Below, piece after piece: positions 1-12,789 of a stretch of DNA of 64,000 nt (positions are counted from its first letter, which is position 1; each line of letters opens with the position of its first letter). The translations under genes were made by a program, and so were the position numbers. This DNA is from Isoetes taiwanensis. Lineage: Eukaryota; Streptophyta; Lycopodiopsida; Isoetales; Isoetaceae. The notes beneath the pieces were generated by a model. That model saw only the letters and a list, made by a program, of their open reading frames with translations, did no database searches and was not told the DNA's origin. The stretch is from assembly GCA_021234155.1 (NCBI GenBank), contig JAJEKV010000016.1:17978698-18042697 (forward strand). Direction: 5' to 3'.

Positions 1-3000
1 CTCCGCCCCGCCGGGCCTCCTTGCTCCATATTCTCTGGCTGCCGCTTCCGCCAGTCCCAAGTGCAATGACTCAGACTCGGCCCCAAAACGTAAACCCTTC
101 TAGAGCCCGCAACCCACGTGGTTTACGCTTTCGAGGCCCTCTCCTGTCGATTCGGCCGACCTTGCGCCGTGGTCTTGAAGTGGGTTGGGGTGTTGACGCC
201 GAGAGCTGACCCTAAAAATCCTCCCAGGCTGCTTTGCCCCAAATTTCTCTCCCCAAGGCCCCGGGACTGACGGCGACCTCCGCCTCCTCAATCGCTGACC
301 GACTCGCCAATGGACTCGAACGCCGACATTGCCCTCGGGACCAAGTTCCGCGGGCCGTAAGACCACCCAACTCCAAGAAGCCCAAAGTAGCTCACTTCCA
401 TCACACTCGTAGTCAATTGGCCTAGGATGTGCATGCGGATACCGCCGCGGGAGGGCGGAGTGTTTCCTTCTTTCGCAAAACCGACCGTAACTTGCTCCCT
501 AGGGTAATTTCGCCATTCCCATGACGATTTGGTAGGGTCTATTTGCCATTCCCGAGCATCCCTGCGTCTCGAACGACAAAACAAAGGCGGTTTCTACAAG
601 GCCGACATCGACGCCCATGTTTGACAAGTTCTCCCGACCGATCTGAATCTTTTGACCTTCCCCAAGAGGGGCCCCCTCGAACGGAGGATCCAACGGGCCG
701 ATAGGGGAACCGCCCCGGAGGGTGGTCATTAGCGCAGCCCCGGGAGCGCCAGCCAGAAGGGCTGCCTCTGAACTTTTTGATCCCGCCCCGGGTCCTGACT
801 CTCCCCTCTTGTGAGGGATCCCCGCAAGGTCCCGGCCTCGCTTGACTTGGGGAAGGGTGCCAGCTCTGCTGTTCCCCGCAACCGCTGCCCCGACCGCTCT
901 AATGCTAACCCTTTGACCTAGACCTTCTCCTAAAATTCAAAATTGGGCCGTAGGCCGAGATGAATTAGGATCCCACCGGCAAAACCGAATTTATTTTCGC
1001 GGCAATGCATTAATTGCGAATTTACGAATGTCTTGCCATCGCAAAAAAGCCCCCCGACTTCTACTTGCCACATCGGGAGGAGGAAAGGCCCAAACTCCGC
1101 CCCGCCGGGCCCCTTGCTCCGTGATTCTCTGCCGCTTCTGGCCAGGTCCCAAGTGCAATGTATCAGACTCCCCCCCAAAACGTAAACCCTTCTAGAGCCC
1201 GGCAACCCACGTGGTTTACGCTTTGAGGCCCTCTCCTTGTCGATTCGCCGACCTTTGCGCCGGTCTTGAAGTGGGTTAGGGTGTTGACGCCAGAGCGCTG
1301 ACCCTAAAATCCTCCCGAGGTCGCTTGCCCCAAATTTCCTCCCCAAGGCCCCGGGACTGACGGGCGACCTCCGCCTCCCAATCGCTGATCGACTCGCCAA
1401 TGGACTCAAACGCCGACATTGCCCTGGGGACCAAGTTCCGCGGGCTTAAGACCACCCGAACTCCAAGAAGCGCCAAAGTAGCTCACTTCCATCACACTCG
1501 TAGTCAATTGGCCTAGGATGTGCATGCGATACCGCCGTGGAGGGCGGAGTGTTTCCTTCTTTCGCAAAACCGACCGTAACTTGCTCCCTAGGGTAATTTC
1601 GCCATTCCTGACGATTTGGCAGGGTCTATTTGCCATTCCGAGCATCCCTGCGTCCCTAACGACAAAACAAAGGCGGTTTCTACAAGGCCGACATCGACGA
1701 CGCCGCTGGTTTGACAAGTTCTCCCTGACCGACCGAATCTTTTGACCTTCCCCAAGAGGGGCCCCCCGAATCCGAGGATCCAACTGGCCGGATAGGGGAA
1801 CCGCCCGGAGGGTGGTCATTAGCGCAGCCCCTGGGGAGCGCCGCCAGAAGGGTCAGCCTCGAACTTTTTGATCCCGCCCCCGGGTCCTGACTCTCCCTCT
1901 TGTGAGGGATCCCCGCAAGGTCCCCGCCTCGCTTGACTTGGGAAGGGTGCCACCGCTGTTCCCCGCAACCCGCTGCCCCACCGCTCTAATGCTAACCCTT
2001 TGACCTAGACCTTCTCCTAAAATTCAAAATTGGGCCGCAGGCCGAGATGAATTAGGATCCTACCGCAAAAACGAATTTATTTTCGCAATGCATTAATTGC
2101 GAATTTACGAATGTCTTGCCATCGCAAAAAGCCTCGGCCTTCTACTTGCCACATCGGAGGAGGAAAGGCCCAAACTCCGCCCCGCCGGGCCTCTTGCTCG
2201 TATTCCTGGCCGCCGCTTCTGGCCAGTCCTGCGTGCAACAGATCAGATTCCCCCCCAAAACGTAAACCCTTCTAGAGCCCGGCAACCCACGTGGTTTACG
2301 CTTTCGAGGCCCTCTCCTTGTCGATTCGCCGACCTTGCGCCGTGGTCTTGAAGTGGGGTTGGGGTGTTGACGCCAGAGCTGACCCTAAAAATCCTCCCAG
2401 GTCGCTTGCCCCAAATTTCCTCTCCCCAAGGCCCCCCGGGACTGACGGGCGACCTCCGCCTCCCGAATCGCGACCGACCGCCAATGGACTCGTAACGCCG
2501 ACATTGCCCTCGGGGACCAAGTTCCGCGGGCCGTAAGACCACCCGAACTCCAAGAAGCCAAAGTAGCTCACTTCCATCACACTCGTAGTCAATTGGCCTA
2601 GGATGTGCATGCGATACCGCCGCGGAGGGCGGAGTGTTTCCTTCTTTCGCAAAACCCGACCGCGTAACTTGCTCCCTAGGGTAATTTCGCCATTCCTGAC
2701 GATTTGGCAGGTCTATTTGCCATTCCTCGAGCATCCCTGCGTCCTAACGACAAAACAAAGGCGGTTTCTACAAGGCCGACATCGTGACGCTCATGGTTTG
2801 ACAAGTTCTCCTGACCGATCTGAATCTTTTGACCTTCCCCGGCGAGGGGCCCCCCGAACGGGAGGATCCAACTGGCCGGATAGGGGAACCGGCCCGGAGG
2901 GTGGTCATTAGCGCAGCCGGGAGAGCCGCCAGAAGGGTCGCCTCTGAACTTTTTTTTTGATCCCGCCCCCGGGTCCTGGACTCTCCCCTTGTGAGGGATC

Positions 3001-6000
3001 CCCGCAAGGTCCCGGGCCTCGCTTGACTTGGGGAAGGGTGCCACGCGCTGTTCCCGCAACCGCTGCCCCGACCGCTCTAATGCTAACCCTTTGACCTAGA
3101 CCTTCTCCTCCTAAAATTCAAAATTGGGCCGTAGGCCGAGATGAATTAGGGATCCCGCCGCAAAACCGAATTTATTTTCGTGGCAATGCATTAATTGCGA
3201 ATTTACTTAATGTCTTGCCATCAGAAAAAGCTTCCTCACTTCTACTTGCCACATCGGGAGGAGGAAAAGGCCCAAACTCCGCCCGCCGGGCCTCCCTTGC
3301 TCAGATTCTCGGCTGCCGCTTCTGCCAGTCCTTGCGTGCAACAGATCAGACTCGCCCCCAAAACGTAAACCCTTCTAGAGCCCTCGCAACCCACGTGGTT
3401 TACGCTTTCGAGGCCCTCTCCTTGTCGATTCGGGCCGACCTTGCGCCGTGGTCTTGAAGTGGGGTTGGGGTGTTGACGCCGTGAGCTGACTCCTAAAATC
3501 CTCCTGAGGCTGCTTGCCCCAAATTTCCTCTCCCCAAGGCCCCTGGGACTGACGGCGACCGGGCTCTCCTGAATCGCTGACCGACCGCCAATGGACTCGT
3601 AACGCCGACATTGCCCTGGGACCAAGTTCCGCGGCCAGAAGACCACCAACTCCAAGAAGCCCAAAGTAGCTCACTTCCATCACACCGTAGTCAATTGGCC
3701 TAGGATGTGCATGCGATACCGCCGTGGAGGGCGAGTGTTTCCTTCTTTCGCAAAACCCACCGCGGTAACTTGCTCCCTAGGGTAATTTCGCCATTCCTGA
3801 CGATTTGGCAGTGGTCTATTTGCCATTCCGAGCATCCCTGCGTCTCTAACGACAAAACAAAGGCGGGTTTCTACAAGGTCGACATCGACGCTTCCGCTGC
3901 CTGACAAGTTCTCCTGACCGACCTGAATCTTTTGACCTTCCCAAGAGGGGCCCCCGAACGGAGGATCCAACTGGCCGGATAGGGGAACCGCCCGGAGGGT
4001 GGTCATTAGCGCAGTAAATGGGAGCGCCAGAAGGGCTCAGCTCGAACTTTTTTGATCCCGCCTCGGGTCCTGACTCTCCCTCTTGTGAGGGATCCCCGCA
4101 AGGTCCCCGGGCCTCGCTTGACTTGGGGAAGGGTGCCAGCTCTGCTGTTCCCCGCAACCCGCTGCCCCGACCGCTCTAATGCTAACCCTTTGACCTAGAC
4201 CTTCTCCTAAAATTCAAAATTGGGCCGTAGGCCGAGATGAATTAGGGATCCCGCCGGCAAAACCGAATTTATTTTCGCGGCAATGCATTAATTTGACTTA
4301 CTTAATGTCTTGCCATCAGTAGTGCCCCCTCTCTTCTACTTGCCACATCGGGAGGAGGAAAGGCCCAAACTCCGGGCCCGCCGGGCCCTTGTTCGTATTC
4401 TCTGGCCACAAGCTTCTGGCCAGGTCCTGTGCAACAGTATCAGATTCTCGCCCCCAAAACGTGAAACCCTTCTAGAGCCCTCGCAACCCACATGGTTTAC
4501 GCTTCGAGGCCCTCTCCTTGTCGATTCGGCCGACCTTGCGCCGTCTTGAAGTGGGTTAGGGTGTTGACGCCGAGCGCTGACCCTAAAATCCTCCCGAGGC
4601 TCGCTTGCCCCAAATTTCCTCCCCAAGGCCCCGGGACGGACGGGCACTCCCCGCCCCCCAATCGCTGATTCCGACCGCCAATGGACTCAGAACGCCGACA
4701 TTGCCCTGGGGACCAAGTTCCGCGGGCCGAAGACCACCCGAACTCCAAGAAGCCAGTAAAGTAGCTCACTTCCATCACACTCGTAGTCAATTGGCCTAGG
4801 ATGTGCATGCGATACCGCCGTGGAGGGCGGAGTGTTTCCTTCTTTCGCAAAAACCGACCGTAACTTGCTCCCTAGGGTAATTTCGCCATTCCTGACGATT
4901 TGGCAGGTCTATTTGCCATTCCGAGCATCCCTGCGTCCGAACGACAAAACAAAGGCGGGTTTCTACAAGGTCGACATCGACGCCCGCATGTTTGACAAGT
5001 TCTCCTGACCGACCGAATCTTTGACCTTCCCAAGAGGGGCCCCCGAACGGAGGATCCAACGGCCGGATAGGGGAACCGGCCCGGAGGGTGGTCATTAGCG
5101 CAGTGCCCCGGGAGCGCCAGAAGGGTCTGCCTCGAACTTTTTTTTGATCCCGCCCCGGGTCCCACTCTCCCTCTTGTGAGGGATCCCCGCAAGGTCCCGC
5201 CCTCGCTTGACTTGGGAAGGGTGCCACTTGCTGTTCCCCGCAACGGGCTGCCCCACCGCTCTAATGCTAACCCTTTGACCTAGACCTTCTCCTAAAATTC
5301 AAAATTGGGCCGTAGGCCGAGATGAATTAGGGATCCCACCGCAAAACCGAATTTATTTTTCGCAATGCATTAATTAAGTAATTTACGCATGTCTTGCCAT
5401 CAGAAAAGCTCCCGACTTCTACTTGCCACATCGGGAGGAGGAAAGGCCCAAACTCCGCCCGCCGGGCCCCTTGTTCGTATTCTCTACGTCCGCTCGCCCA
5501 GTCCCAAGTGCAATGTACTCAGACTCGCCCCCAAAACGTAAACCCTTCTAGAGCCCTCAACCCACGTGGTTTACGCTTTCGAGGCCCCCTCTCCTTGTCG
5601 ATTCGGCCGGACCTTGGCGCCGTCTTGAAGTGGGGTTGGGGTGTTGACGCCAGAGCGCTGGACCCTAAAATCCTCCCAGGCTGCTTTGCCCCAAATTTCC
5701 TCCCCAAAGGCCCTGGGACTGGACGGGCCACTCCGGCCTCCTGGATCAAGGACCCCACTGCCAATGGACTCCTTAACGCCGACATTGCCCCTGGGGACCA
5801 AGTTCCGCGGGCCGTAAGACCACCCCAACTCCAAGAAGCGCCAAAGTAGCTCACTTCCATCACACCTCGTAGTCAATTGGCCTAGGATGCATGCGGATAC
5901 CGGCGTGGAGGGCGGAGTGTTTCCTTCTTTCGCGCAAAACCGACCGCGGTAACTTGCTCCCTAGGGTAATTTCGCCATTCCTGACGATTTGGCAGGGTCT

Positions 6001-7900
6001 ATTTGCCATTCCGAGCATCCCTGCGTCCAACGACAAAAAACAAAGGCGGTTTCTACAAGGCCGACATCGACGCCCGCTGGGTTTGACAAGTTCTCCTGAC
6101 CGATCTGGAATCTTTTGACCTTCCCCAAGAGGGGCCCCCCAACGGAGGATCCAACGGCCGGATAGGGGAACCGGCCCGAGGGTGGTCATTAGCGCAGCAG
6201 CCCCGGGAGCGCCAGAAGGGCTGCCTCGAACTTTTTTGATCCCGCCTCCCCGGGTCCTGACTCTCCCTCTTGTGAGGGATCCCCTCGCAAGGTCCCCGGG
6301 CCTCGCTTGACTTGGGAAGGGTGCCGCCTCTGTTGCCCCGCAACGCTGCCCCGACCGCTCTAATGCTAACCCTTTGACCTAGACCTTCTCCTAAAATTCA
6401 AAATTGGGCCGCAGGCCGAGATGAATTAGGGATCCTACCGCAAAACCGAATTTATTTTCGCGGCAATGCATTAATTGCGAATTTACGAATGTCTTGCCAT
6501 CAAGTAAAAGCGCTCGACTTCTACTTGCCACATCGGGAGGGGAGGAAAGGCCCAAACCTCGGGCCCGCCGGGCCTCCTTGCCCGTGATTCTACTGCCGCC
6601 GCCGTCCCAAGTGCAATGCACTCAGACTCGGCCCCAAAACGTAAACCCTTCTAGAGCCCGGCAACCCACGTGGTTTACGCCGGAGGCCCTCTCCTTGTCG
6701 ATTCGCCGACCTTGGCGCCGTCTTGAAGTGGGTTGGGGTGTTGACGCCGAGAGCTGACCCTAAAATCCTCCCAGGCTGCTTGCCCCAAATTTCTCTCCCC
6801 AAGGCCCTGGGACGGACGGGCGACCTCCGCCTCCTAATCGCTGATCCGACTCGCCAATGGACTCGTAACGCCGACATTGCCCCTGGGACCAAGTTCCGCG
6901 GCCGAAGACCACCCGAACTCCAAGAAGCCAAAGTAGCTCACTTCCATCACACTCGTAGTCAATTGGCCTAGGATGTGCATGCGATACCGCCGTGGAGGGC
7001 GGAGTGTTTCCTTCTTTCGCAAAACCCGACGTGTAACTTGCTCCCTAGGGTAATTTCGCCATTCCTGACGATTTGGCAGGTCTATTTGCCATTCCGAGCA
7101 TCCCTGCCCCCGAACGACAAAACAAGGCGGGGCTTCTACAAGGCCGACATCAGACGCCCCGCTGTTTGACAAGTTCTCCCGGACCGATCTGGAATCTTTT
7201 GACCTTCCCCAAGAGGGGCCCCCAACGGGAGGATCCAACGGCCGGATAGGGGAACCGCCCCGGAGGGTGGTCATTAGCTGCAGCCCGGGAGCGCCGCCAG
7301 AAGGGCTGCCTCGAACTTTTTGGATCCCGCCTCGGGTCCTGGGACTCTCCCCTCTTGTGAGGGATCCCCGCAAGGTCCCCGCCTCGCTTGACTTGGGAAG
7401 GGTGCCAGCCGGGTTGCCCCGCAACCCCGCTGCCCCGACCGCTCTAATGCTAACCCTTTGACCTAGACCTTTCTCCAAAATTCAAAATTGGGCCGTGGTG
7501 TCGAGATGAATTAGGATCCCGCTGGCAAAACCGAATTTATTTTCGCAATGCATTAATTGCGAATTACGAAATGTCTTGCCATCGCTAAAGCGCCCACTTC
7601 TACTTGCCACATCGAGGAGGAAAGGCCCAAACTCCGGCCCTCCGGGCCCCTTGCCCGTATTCTGGGCCGCCGCCGCCAGTCCCAGTGCAACAGACCAGAC
7701 TCCTACCCCAAAACGTAAAACCCTTTCTAGAGCCCTCGCAACCCACGTGGTTTACGCTTCTGAGGCCCTCTCCTTGTCGATTCTACCGACCTTTGCGCCG
7801 CGGTCTTGAAGTGGGGTTGGGGTGTTGACGCCAGAGCTGACCCTAAAATCCTCCTCCTGAGGTCGCTTGCCCCTAAATTTCCTCTCCCCAAGGCCCCGGG
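1..7900. repeat. Tandem satellite array 1 (~1.09 kb monomer, about 7.2 copies)
   Basis: The anchor word GATGAATTAGG recurs near 959, 2046, 3140, 4236, 5321, 6420 and 7505, giving a period of 1085-1099 bp. Other words are nearly invariant in every monomer, for example CAAAGTAGCTCACTTCCATC, AATTGGCCTAGGATG, ACTTGCTCCCTAGGG and AATGCATTAATT. Differences between monomers are mostly 1-4 base insertions or deletions beside CG, CCG and GGG words. The array starts before the window and stops abruptly at about 7900. Short ORFs on both strands recur in each monomer but break at different places, so I do not call genes. The origin of the monomer is not recognised; it does not look like rDNA. Confidence 0.95.
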
Positions 7901-9087
7901 AACTCGGAAATTCAAGGTGAGACGCCGCTGAACCCCCGGCCGCGGTCCAAAACCCTTAGCAGTAATCTATGAAGAGGTCGCAACCATATATGAAGTTGTA
8001 TGTGATCATGCACGAGAGAATATGGCAAATCAAAGAAGCTCTTCTTGCAGCTTTGCATGGATCAGAGCCGGGCATGCCTTTGTGTAGATTGTATGCGTAA
8101 GAGCAACCTGGTGAGCCATATGTTTGCACTGCTACATACATGATCAAGTGATTGGCAAGCTTGATTTAGTATGAAAGTATGCAAGAAGCTCAATGGTGCA
8201 CAAGTCCGGTTTATTAAAGTGGATAGATAAACAAGGATGGAGAGAAATCTAAGTGGATAGATAAAGAAGGATAGATAAAATACATAAGTAATCATTGCCA
8301 ACTAGTGCTCCATTATTATCTCCGCCCGTGATGTGTGAGTTTCATTGAAGCAATACCCCAAGAATCATTGGCATCCGAAGGCCTCCTCCCCATCTCATTT
8401 CCATTTGATGCAATTCCAACTATCATTCTCACCGATTCCTTGTTATCTCAGATTATTGTTACCAATAGCATCATGTTGATTTCCTCCCATCGATATTCAC
8501 AGAGTTTCAATGATGTTCAATGCTTTAAAATCTCAAAATTAAAAGAGCCACCGAGTTTATTCTATGCATTCTACCCCTCGAAAGACTCGATCTCTATGTC
8601 GGTAATGGTTTGATTCCTTTTATATGTAGTTTACGGGCGAAGATGCAATGCATACTTATGCGTAGAGATGTTTTGCGGTGGCCGCTTAACAAACCGCTTC
8701 TCACCGACGCTGGAGTTGTTAATCGCTGTATAGTTCCTCCCCGTAATATAAATGATCAAGACTTACCTAATGTGGCTTTGAAAAATTAATGCCAAGGTAA
8801 CTCACTTGGTACCCCATAATGGCTCCCCTGCTCATTGAACCCAAGACTTACTTTCAAACTCAGAGTGTGGAGGATATAATACGATGTTATCGATGGAATT
8901 TCGCCGGGTCTTCCAAAGGTCTCCTGTGAGCCAACTATAATCTTTGGAATGGATGTGTCACATGGAGCCCCCATTCTCGCCAAATTCACCATCAATTGCA
9001 ATTGTAAGGATTGAACCGCGGTGTGCACTTGACTTAATCATATTATTATAATTATAATAATAACTTATAATTATAACTTAATAAAAA

Positions 9088-9270
9088 GGGCACGCCGCTT
9101 AACACAAAGACGCCGCTATAGACGCCGCTTAACGATTATTGCAGACGCCGCAACGATCTTCGCGACGCCGCTCAACGACGCCCAAATTTTTATCGTAAAC
9201 AGAGCCGCTTTTCCCGCCTAGTTTTTGGTTCTAAGCGGCCGAGGAGCCGCGGGCGATTTTTGGCGCGATC
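9088..9270. repeat. CG-rich motif cluster (GACGCCGCT form), CACTA-like subterminal region
   Basis: The word GACGCCGCT and close variants recur about seven times in under 200 bp, with partial inverted copies. Dense short direct and inverted CG-rich motifs of this kind are typical of the subterminal regions of plant CACTA (En/Spm) transposons, where they bind the element's own protein. No CACTA-type terminal sequence was found next to it, so the element boundary is unknown. The matching cluster in copy 2 (28060-28245) reads GGCGTCGTT at the same positions. The AT-rich stretch just upstream (9040-9085) is made of TTATAATTATAA-type palindromes. Confidence 0.6.
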
Positions 9271-9499
9271 ATCCTTATGTCCTTTCCAAGCTTCAAGCAA
9301 GCATCCAAAGGTATTTCAATGGATCAATCAACTCTATTTTTGAATTAGGGCTTGTTGTTTGATAGATTTAGGGCTTTGTTTTTTCTATTTGTTTTCAATC
9401 CATCCCATTTCTATCCTCCTCTTCTTTCCATCCTTGTTTTTCTTCAATCCATTTCACTTTTATTAGTATGAATCAATCCTCCTCCTTTTTCTTCTTCCA

Positions 9500-9780
9500 A
9501 TGATCTTCCAATCATTGGTTTCTTCCCTTCTAATCTTCCGCTTTCTTCCAATCTTCTATTCATTTTCTTCTTCTTCTTTCTTTCTCATTCACCATTCAAT
9601 CTTTTCTTCAATATATCCTCCTCTTCTTCTTCTTTCTTTCTCCTCTTCCTTCTTTCCTCTTCTCCTCTTCTTCTTTCTTTCTTTCCTTCTTCTTCTTCTT
9701 CTTTCTTTCTTCTTCTTTCTTCTTTTCTTCTTTCTTCTTCTTCTTCTTCTTCTTTTCTTCTTCTTCCTCTTCTAGTTTTT
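9500..9780 (+). repeat. Interrupted CTT-rich microsatellite, copy 1
   Basis: The tract is a pyrimidine-rich mix of CTT, CTTT and CCTCTT units on the plus strand. The matching place in copy 2 is a nearly pure (CTT)n run. Long ORFs here (Ser/Leu/Phe on plus, Glu/Lys/Arg on minus) are artefacts of the simple sequence. Two short CG-containing words of form GGACGCCGCTGAAAGACGAG follow at about 9800-9880, and poly-T runs lie at about 9890-9913 and 9982-10010. Confidence 0.85.
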
Positions 9781-10180
9781 TTTTTTTCCATGGAAGAAGG
9801 ACGCCGCTGAAAGACGAGGCCCATTCTTCCTCTATTTTTTTATTACAAGAAGGGGACGCCGCTGAAAGACGAGGCCCCTTCTTTTATGTTCTTTTTTTTT
9901 TTTTTTTTTTTTTACATGTCAATATATAGTTCTTTTAATTAACAATGTAAATAGTTTTAATGTCAATGATCTTTTTGAATCGTTTTTTTTTTTTTTTTTT
10001 TTTTTTTTTATTTCTTTATTTATGTAAGTTTTCTAATTATTGAATGCCTTTATTTTTTGCATGTACACTAATAACAAAATGCGCCGCTTTTGGAAATCGA
10101 CAGAAAAAAGACATTCTAGGTAAGAATTTGAGTTTGAGTAGGAGAATAAAATTTTAATGTTTTATTTAGGTTAAAAAAAA

Positions 10181-10515
10181 ACTTGGGGAGACTTGGACAG
10201 GTATGGTCGGCTTCCCCTCTTTGAGTGGAGAAGACTAGGTGTTCCGGTCCAAGCTCACCGCTTACTTTGTAATTTTATTGATTAATGTATTTAGTTTAGA
10301 AAAAATTGGGGAGACTTGGACAGGGGCATGGTCGGCCCTTTTGAGTGGAGAAGACTAGGTGTTCCGTCCAAGCTCACCGCTTACTCTTGAAATTTTATTG
10401 ATTAATGTATTTAGTTTAGAAAAAATTTGGGGAGACTTGGACAGGGGCATGGTCGGCCCGCCTTGAGTGGAGAAGACTAGGTGTTCCGGGTCCAAGCTCA
10501 CCGCCTACTCTTGTT
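10181..10515 (+). repeat. Three-copy ~110 bp minisatellite, copy 1
   Basis: Three direct repeats contain GGGGAGACTTGGACAGG, GAGAAGACTAGGTGTTC and TCCAAGCTCACCG, separated by the A/T-rich linker TATTGATTAATGTATTTAG. The same three-copy array is present in copy 2 at about 29236-29570. The function is unknown, and no coding reading survives. Confidence 0.85.
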
Positions 10516-11110
10516 TATTTTTTTATTAATATATCAATAAATAGAAATCTTTACTGATTGGACAAGGGCTGGGTTTTGAAAAAAATTGCATTATTGATTT
10601 TCGGGTTTCTAGTTAAGAATGTTGTTTTTAAAGATGTTAGGATGTCAAAGAAACACCGATGTGGAGTGGTTAAGAGCAAGAAAAATTTAAATAGTTGGTT
10701 TTAAAAAAAAAATTAAAAGGGAAACTAACTCTTAAGAAAGTAGGTAAAGATTCATAATGAAGGTTTGAAAAAAGTCACAAAGCAAGATTAATGAATCTAA
10801 ATTGGTTTGTAGGTATGGCCCCCGATCAGAAGACACTAATGATTAGTGAGATTAGACGATGGTCATAAATGAGATATGTGCTAACGAAAAGTCCCGACCG
10901 GGAGATGCAACCGGTCAACGGTCGCACCATTTTGTCGACATGTGAAAAGGAAGTGCCAATTTGAGTTAGCACAAAAATGGCCAGGTCAAGAAGAAATGTT
11001 GACTTCTCCTTGACACACATGTAAAGCCAATGATTGGAAACCCCATGGATGAACTCAAGACATGTTTGAAGCATTCGCAGCTTAAAAGTCCCAATGCCGA
11101 GGCTCGTCAA
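10516..11110. other. Gene-poor stretch of duplicated unit, copy 1
   Basis: This stretch matches copy 2 at about 29570-30180 and carries A-runs and A/T-rich linkers. A minus-strand ORF at 10826-11110 is not conserved as one frame in copy 2, where it is split into overlapping pieces. I see no convincing gene here, although it may be intron or 5' sequence of the kinase-like gene that follows. Confidence 0.4.
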
Positions 11111-11129
11111 GGAATGGGTAGCTTCATGG

Positions 11130-12260
11130 AATTCCTCAAAGAAGTTTACGCTTTGATCACAAGAACATCATTATGTGATCTCAATGCACGCCAGGCTGGA
11201 GGTAATTAAAAATGCTTTGCATCGGGGGAAGCTCTAGTGGAGCAGGCCTAGCAAGCCCCACTTTTCTTTGGAGAATCACATGAACACATCAATCTTTGTT
11301 GATCCCATGCCCAGAGGCCGTGGATGTGATACAATCTATTGAGGAGAAACCAACACATCGCACGACAAATCAAAATCAACGGAACACAACACTTCCAAGA
11401 TGATGAGCTATACAAAGTGGATGGGTTTTCAAGGGCAAAGATAGGGGCGTAGACGCATGAGATGGCTCAAAGATACATACGCTTTCAAGAGCCCGCGATC
11501 CCTGCTTTGGCTACATCCATTGGACTTGCATATGAAGTTGCTAGCTCTAGTGGGGATACCATAGGGCCAATGGTGATTCTACCTTTCATGAATGGAGAGA
11601 CACTTGCACACTTGTTTGACTATTTACCTAATAACTTGTCACGCTTTTAGAAGATGGTCAAATGCAATTGCTAGAGCCAAGAAGAACTGACAAACACATA
11701 GGCGCTTTGAACTTAGGAGCAAAATGCGAAGTTGTATATCAAGATGTTCCGTAGGATAGCTCTTGCCCCCAGCGTAAGGTGTCGCTGAGATCCACAAAGG
11801 CCACTTCACTCACACAAAGCTTAATTGCAAGAGAGTCAAATTACATTTTGATGATGAGTACCAAAATGTGTGGTGGCCATTGGTGATTGGGACAATGCAA
11901 TTTTTTTACGCCAAAGAGCTGCCCCCTTGTTGAAGTTCTGCATTCTTACTTTCTGATGGACAAGCAAAATATCCATGGTTAGAGGAAACCGTGTTTGAGA
12001 AATCAAAGGATGATGATCGTGTATGGGGACACGTAAATTCATGATGTCTATGCATTGGGATATATTTATGAGATGCTTCGGATTTCCGTGTGCTTGGCGC
12101 GACGAATGGAGTGGTTTTAATAATAACAACAATGCCCAATGGATTATCCAACCCATATGTACCAACCACGCCTTGACAAGTTAGCTGGAGGAGCAAAAAC
12201 AAGAATGATGTGCCTACTTGAAGACGTATTCTCATCACTTACCCAAAAGCTTCCAAGTTG
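11130..12260 (+). pseudogene. Protein-kinase-like gene, broken, copy 1
   Basis: This is copy 1 of the kinase-like gene described more fully at 30180-31345. An N-lobe/hinge-like segment at about 11462-11650 reads ATSIGLAYEVASSSGD and then LPFMNGETLAHLFDYLPN. At about 11785-11900 another frame gives EIHKGHFTHTKLNCKRVKL, the place of the catalytic loop. At about 11950-12130 a third frame gives kinase C-lobe-like sequence. Several frame changes are needed, and they fall at CG-containing words that differ from copy 2, so some breaks may be sequence errors rather than real mutations. The gene sits inside a CACTA-like environment, so it may be captured host sequence or an element gene. The kinase-fold assignment is inference from motif order. 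Confidence 0.45.
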
Positions 12261-12456
12261 TTGAAGCCTTACAAAAGTGTTGAATATCTAGACAAAGACG
12301 ACACATGAAGTGCATGGATGCCTCGAGATGTCAAAATTGTTGTTGTCAATAACCAAATAATGAATACAATATTGTATATCTTGCCATTTAAGAGTATTAA
12401 ATTTTTAATCGTCTAACAACCAAATATATAAAGACATTTTAATTATTCAAATCCCA

Positions 12457-12756
12457 ATGTTTTGTAATGAACTTCCTATTACGTTAAGCACATTTGTTGC
12501 TTTCTACTATGTTATTCATCGTGACTCCTATTATAAATACAATCTCGGTAAGTTTTGCAATACGCCCAAAGAACTATGGATTTGCACGTATGGCATATCT
12601 ATTGTTCACAACTTTACTTCTCGCTGGCTTGGTAGCCTTATTGGCGCCTCTAAACCTCGCAAAGGCCTTTTAAGAGGCTTAAGTTGGTCGCTCTGCTTAG
12701 CTCACACCACCGCCACCTCCACCATTGTGTGGATTTGGTATGGATTTTTCAGATAG
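12457..12756 (+). CDS. Hypothetical hydrophobic ORF, copy 1
   Basis: This 99-residue ORF ends in a tail with ATTATSTIVWIWYGF-like composition that is shared with the ORF at 31592-31834 in copy 2. The last ~55 residues correspond between copies but the N-terminal part does not keep its frame. At least one membrane-like segment is visible. I do not recognise a family. It may be the 3' end of the kinase-like gene or a separate exon, and confidence that it is translated is low. Confidence 0.25.
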   Translation: MFCNELPITLSTFVAFYYVIHRDSYYKYNLGKFCNTPKELWICTYGISIVHNFTSRWLGSLIGASKPRKGLLRGLSWSLCLAHTTATSTIVWIWYGFFR

Positions 12757-12789
12757 TAATGTAAGTTAACCATTTTATTTTAACGCTCT

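Larger units (their letters stand above)
7901..12789 (+). repeat. Duplicated flank unit, copy 1
   Basis: This 4.9 kb segment is repeated at 26874-31867 in the same orientation, about 19 kb downstream, and in both places it begins exactly where the satellite array stops. It holds, in order, non-coding sequence, an AT-rich tract, a CG-rich motif cluster, a CTT-rich tract, poly-T runs, a three-copy minisatellite and a kinase-like pseudogene. Long CG-free stretches (for example around 8165-8310) are almost identical to copy 2. Similarity ends at TTTAACG near 12785, after which the two loci differ completely. Nothing coding is visible in 7901-9080. Confidence 0.9.

Noticed and set aside
1-7900. 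CRISPR-like or rDNA-like regular repeats
   Set aside because: The period is about 1.1 kb with no short repeat/spacer structure, the context is a plant nucleus, and no rRNA-like conserved sequence is seen.
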